Assembly (NCBI RefSeq): GCF_014235875.1
Contig: NZ_JACJUK010000005.1
Location: forward strand, 1-64,000
Direction of reading: 5' to 3'
DNA length: 64,000 nucleotides
Source of the DNA: Croceivirga lutea
GTDB lineage: Bacteria > Bacteroidota > Bacteroidia > Flavobacteriales > Flavobacteriaceae
Shown here one piece after another: positions 63,338 to 64,000 of this stretch. Numbering within the stretch: position 1 is the first letter of the stretch; every line of letters begins with the position of its first letter. Below the pieces are notes generated by a model. That model was not told the origin of the DNA, ran no database searches, and worked only from the letters and a program-made list of their open reading frames with translations. The position numbers and the translations under genes were made by a program.

Positions 63338-64000
63338 ATGATTCCAAAAACTTTTAAAGAGGTCATAGACCTAGGTGATGGTAGAGAAATTTCTATCGAA
63401 ACCGGAAAATTAGCAAAACAAGCACATGGCTCTGTAGTAGTTCAATGTGGCAAAAGCATGTTGCTTTGCACCGTAGTTTCTAACTACCACGCAGCAGATG
63501 TTGACTTTTTACCTTTAACAGTAGACTATCGAGAAAAATTTGCCGCTGCAGGTAGATATCCAGGTGGTTTTTTTAAGCGTGAAGCTAGACCAAGCGATGG
63601 TGAAGTATTAACCATGCGTTTAGTAGATCGTGTTTTAAGGCCCTTGTTTCCAAAAGACTATCACTCAGAAACACAGGTGATGATTCAATTAATGTCTCAT
63701 GATGAAGACGTTATGCCAGATGCTATGGCTGGTTTAGCCGCATCTGCTGCGCTACAGCTATCAGATATTCCTTTTGAATGTGCAATTTCTGAAGTACGCG
63801 TTGGCCGTGTTAATGGTGAATTTGTTATCAATCCATCTTACAAACAATTAGAAGAATCAGACATTGATATGGTTATTGGTGCCTCTGCAGATTCTGTAAT
63901 GATGGTTGAGGGTGAAATGAGCGAGATTTCTGAAGAAGAAATGGTAGAAGCTATCAAATTTGCTCATGAAGCTATTAAAGTTCAATGTGCCGCTCAGACC
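63338..64000 (+). CDS. pnp: Polyribonucleotide nucleotidyltransferase (PNPase), 3' partial
   Basis: The 221 visible codons run off the window end with no stop. The N-terminus [28 protein letters not shown] (in part) begins the first RNase PH-like domain. [42 protein letters not shown] (in part: [35 protein letters not shown]) is the conserved core, and the start of the all-helical linker is reached. PNPase degrades RNA 3'-5' by phosphorolysis. Confidence 0.97.
   Translation, partial: MIPKTFKEVIDLGDGREISIETGKLAKQAHGSVVVQCGKSMLLCTVVSNYHAADVDFLPLTVDYREKFAAAGRYPGGFFKREARPSDGEVLTMRLVDRVLRPLFPKDYHSETQVMIQLMSHDEDVMPDAMAGLAASAALQLSDIPFECAISEVRVGRVNGEFVINPSYKQLEESDIDMVIGASADSVMMVEGEMSEISEEEMVEAIKFAHEAIKVQCAAQT

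Overview
This 64 kb window is an ordinary chromosomal segment of a marine-type Flavobacteriaceae bacterium (phylum Bacteroidota). The evidence is AT-rich DNA, several upstream regions with the Bacteroidota -7 promoter element TAnnTTTG, a Na+-translocating NADH:quinone reductase (Nqr) operon, type IX secretion (T9SS) parts and cargo, TamL, a PorE-like OmpA protein, and an AccD without its zinc ribbon. I see no tRNA, rRNA, CRISPR array, insertion sequence, prophage or plasmid feature.

Layout. 1-5.4 kb: the end of a giant Calx-beta/Asp-rich repeat adhesin with a T9SS C-terminal domain, followed by its likely PorP/SprF partner and a PorE-like protein. 5.4-7.1 kb: ECF sigma factor, 66-aa protein and MscS-like channel in one operon. 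7.1-12.3 kb: a lipoprotein, a GNAT-kynureninase-MFS operon, an O-methyltransferase, a PAP2 phosphatase and TatA. 12.3-16.8 kb: an envelope cluster of M1 peptidase, DUF6702-like protein and two paralogous carboxypeptidase-regulatory-domain proteins. 17-22.2 kb: a 1321-residue tail-fibre-like repeat protein translationally close to a T9SS cargo protein. 22.2-24.5 kb: a Tat-signal M15 peptidase, an M48 peptidase, a small membrane protein and an ankyrin protein. 24.7-27.8 kb: GpmI, Map and a methyltransferase. 28-35.4 kb: two large secreted or surface proteins. 35.4-42.9 kb: nqrABCDEF, a small gene and the flavin transferase apbE. 43.1-47.7 kb: T9SS plug-like protein, DUF3667, ApaG, PruA. 47.7-48.1 kb: a 400-bp gap containing hairpins and one tiny ORF. 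48.1-52.9 kb: DinB, RsmG, desaturase, aspartate aminotransferase, GH5 glycosidase. 52.9-58.1 kb: TrkH/TrkA, MenG/UbiE, PorT-like, TrmH. 58.2-64 kb: TamL, FbaA, AccD, RpsO and the start of Pnp.

How it fits together. Much of the window concerns the cell surface: T9SS machinery or accessory proteins (PorP/SprF-like, PorE-like, plug-like, PorT-like), at least three T9SS cargo proteins, outer-membrane assembly (TamL), envelope proteases and a Tat component. The rest is core metabolism and sodium/potassium bioenergetics (Nqr with its flavinylating enzyme; Trk uptake).

The most interesting signals are small: hairpins at the predicted 5' ends of the rpsO and pnp transcripts (the latter with two mutually exclusive pairings), loss of the AccD zinc-ribbon cysteines, a hairpin inside the nqr-apbE cluster, the sigma/66-aa/channel operon, and the fibre-like protein coupled to a T9SS cargo gene. 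I did not find a convincing wholly new multi-gene system.
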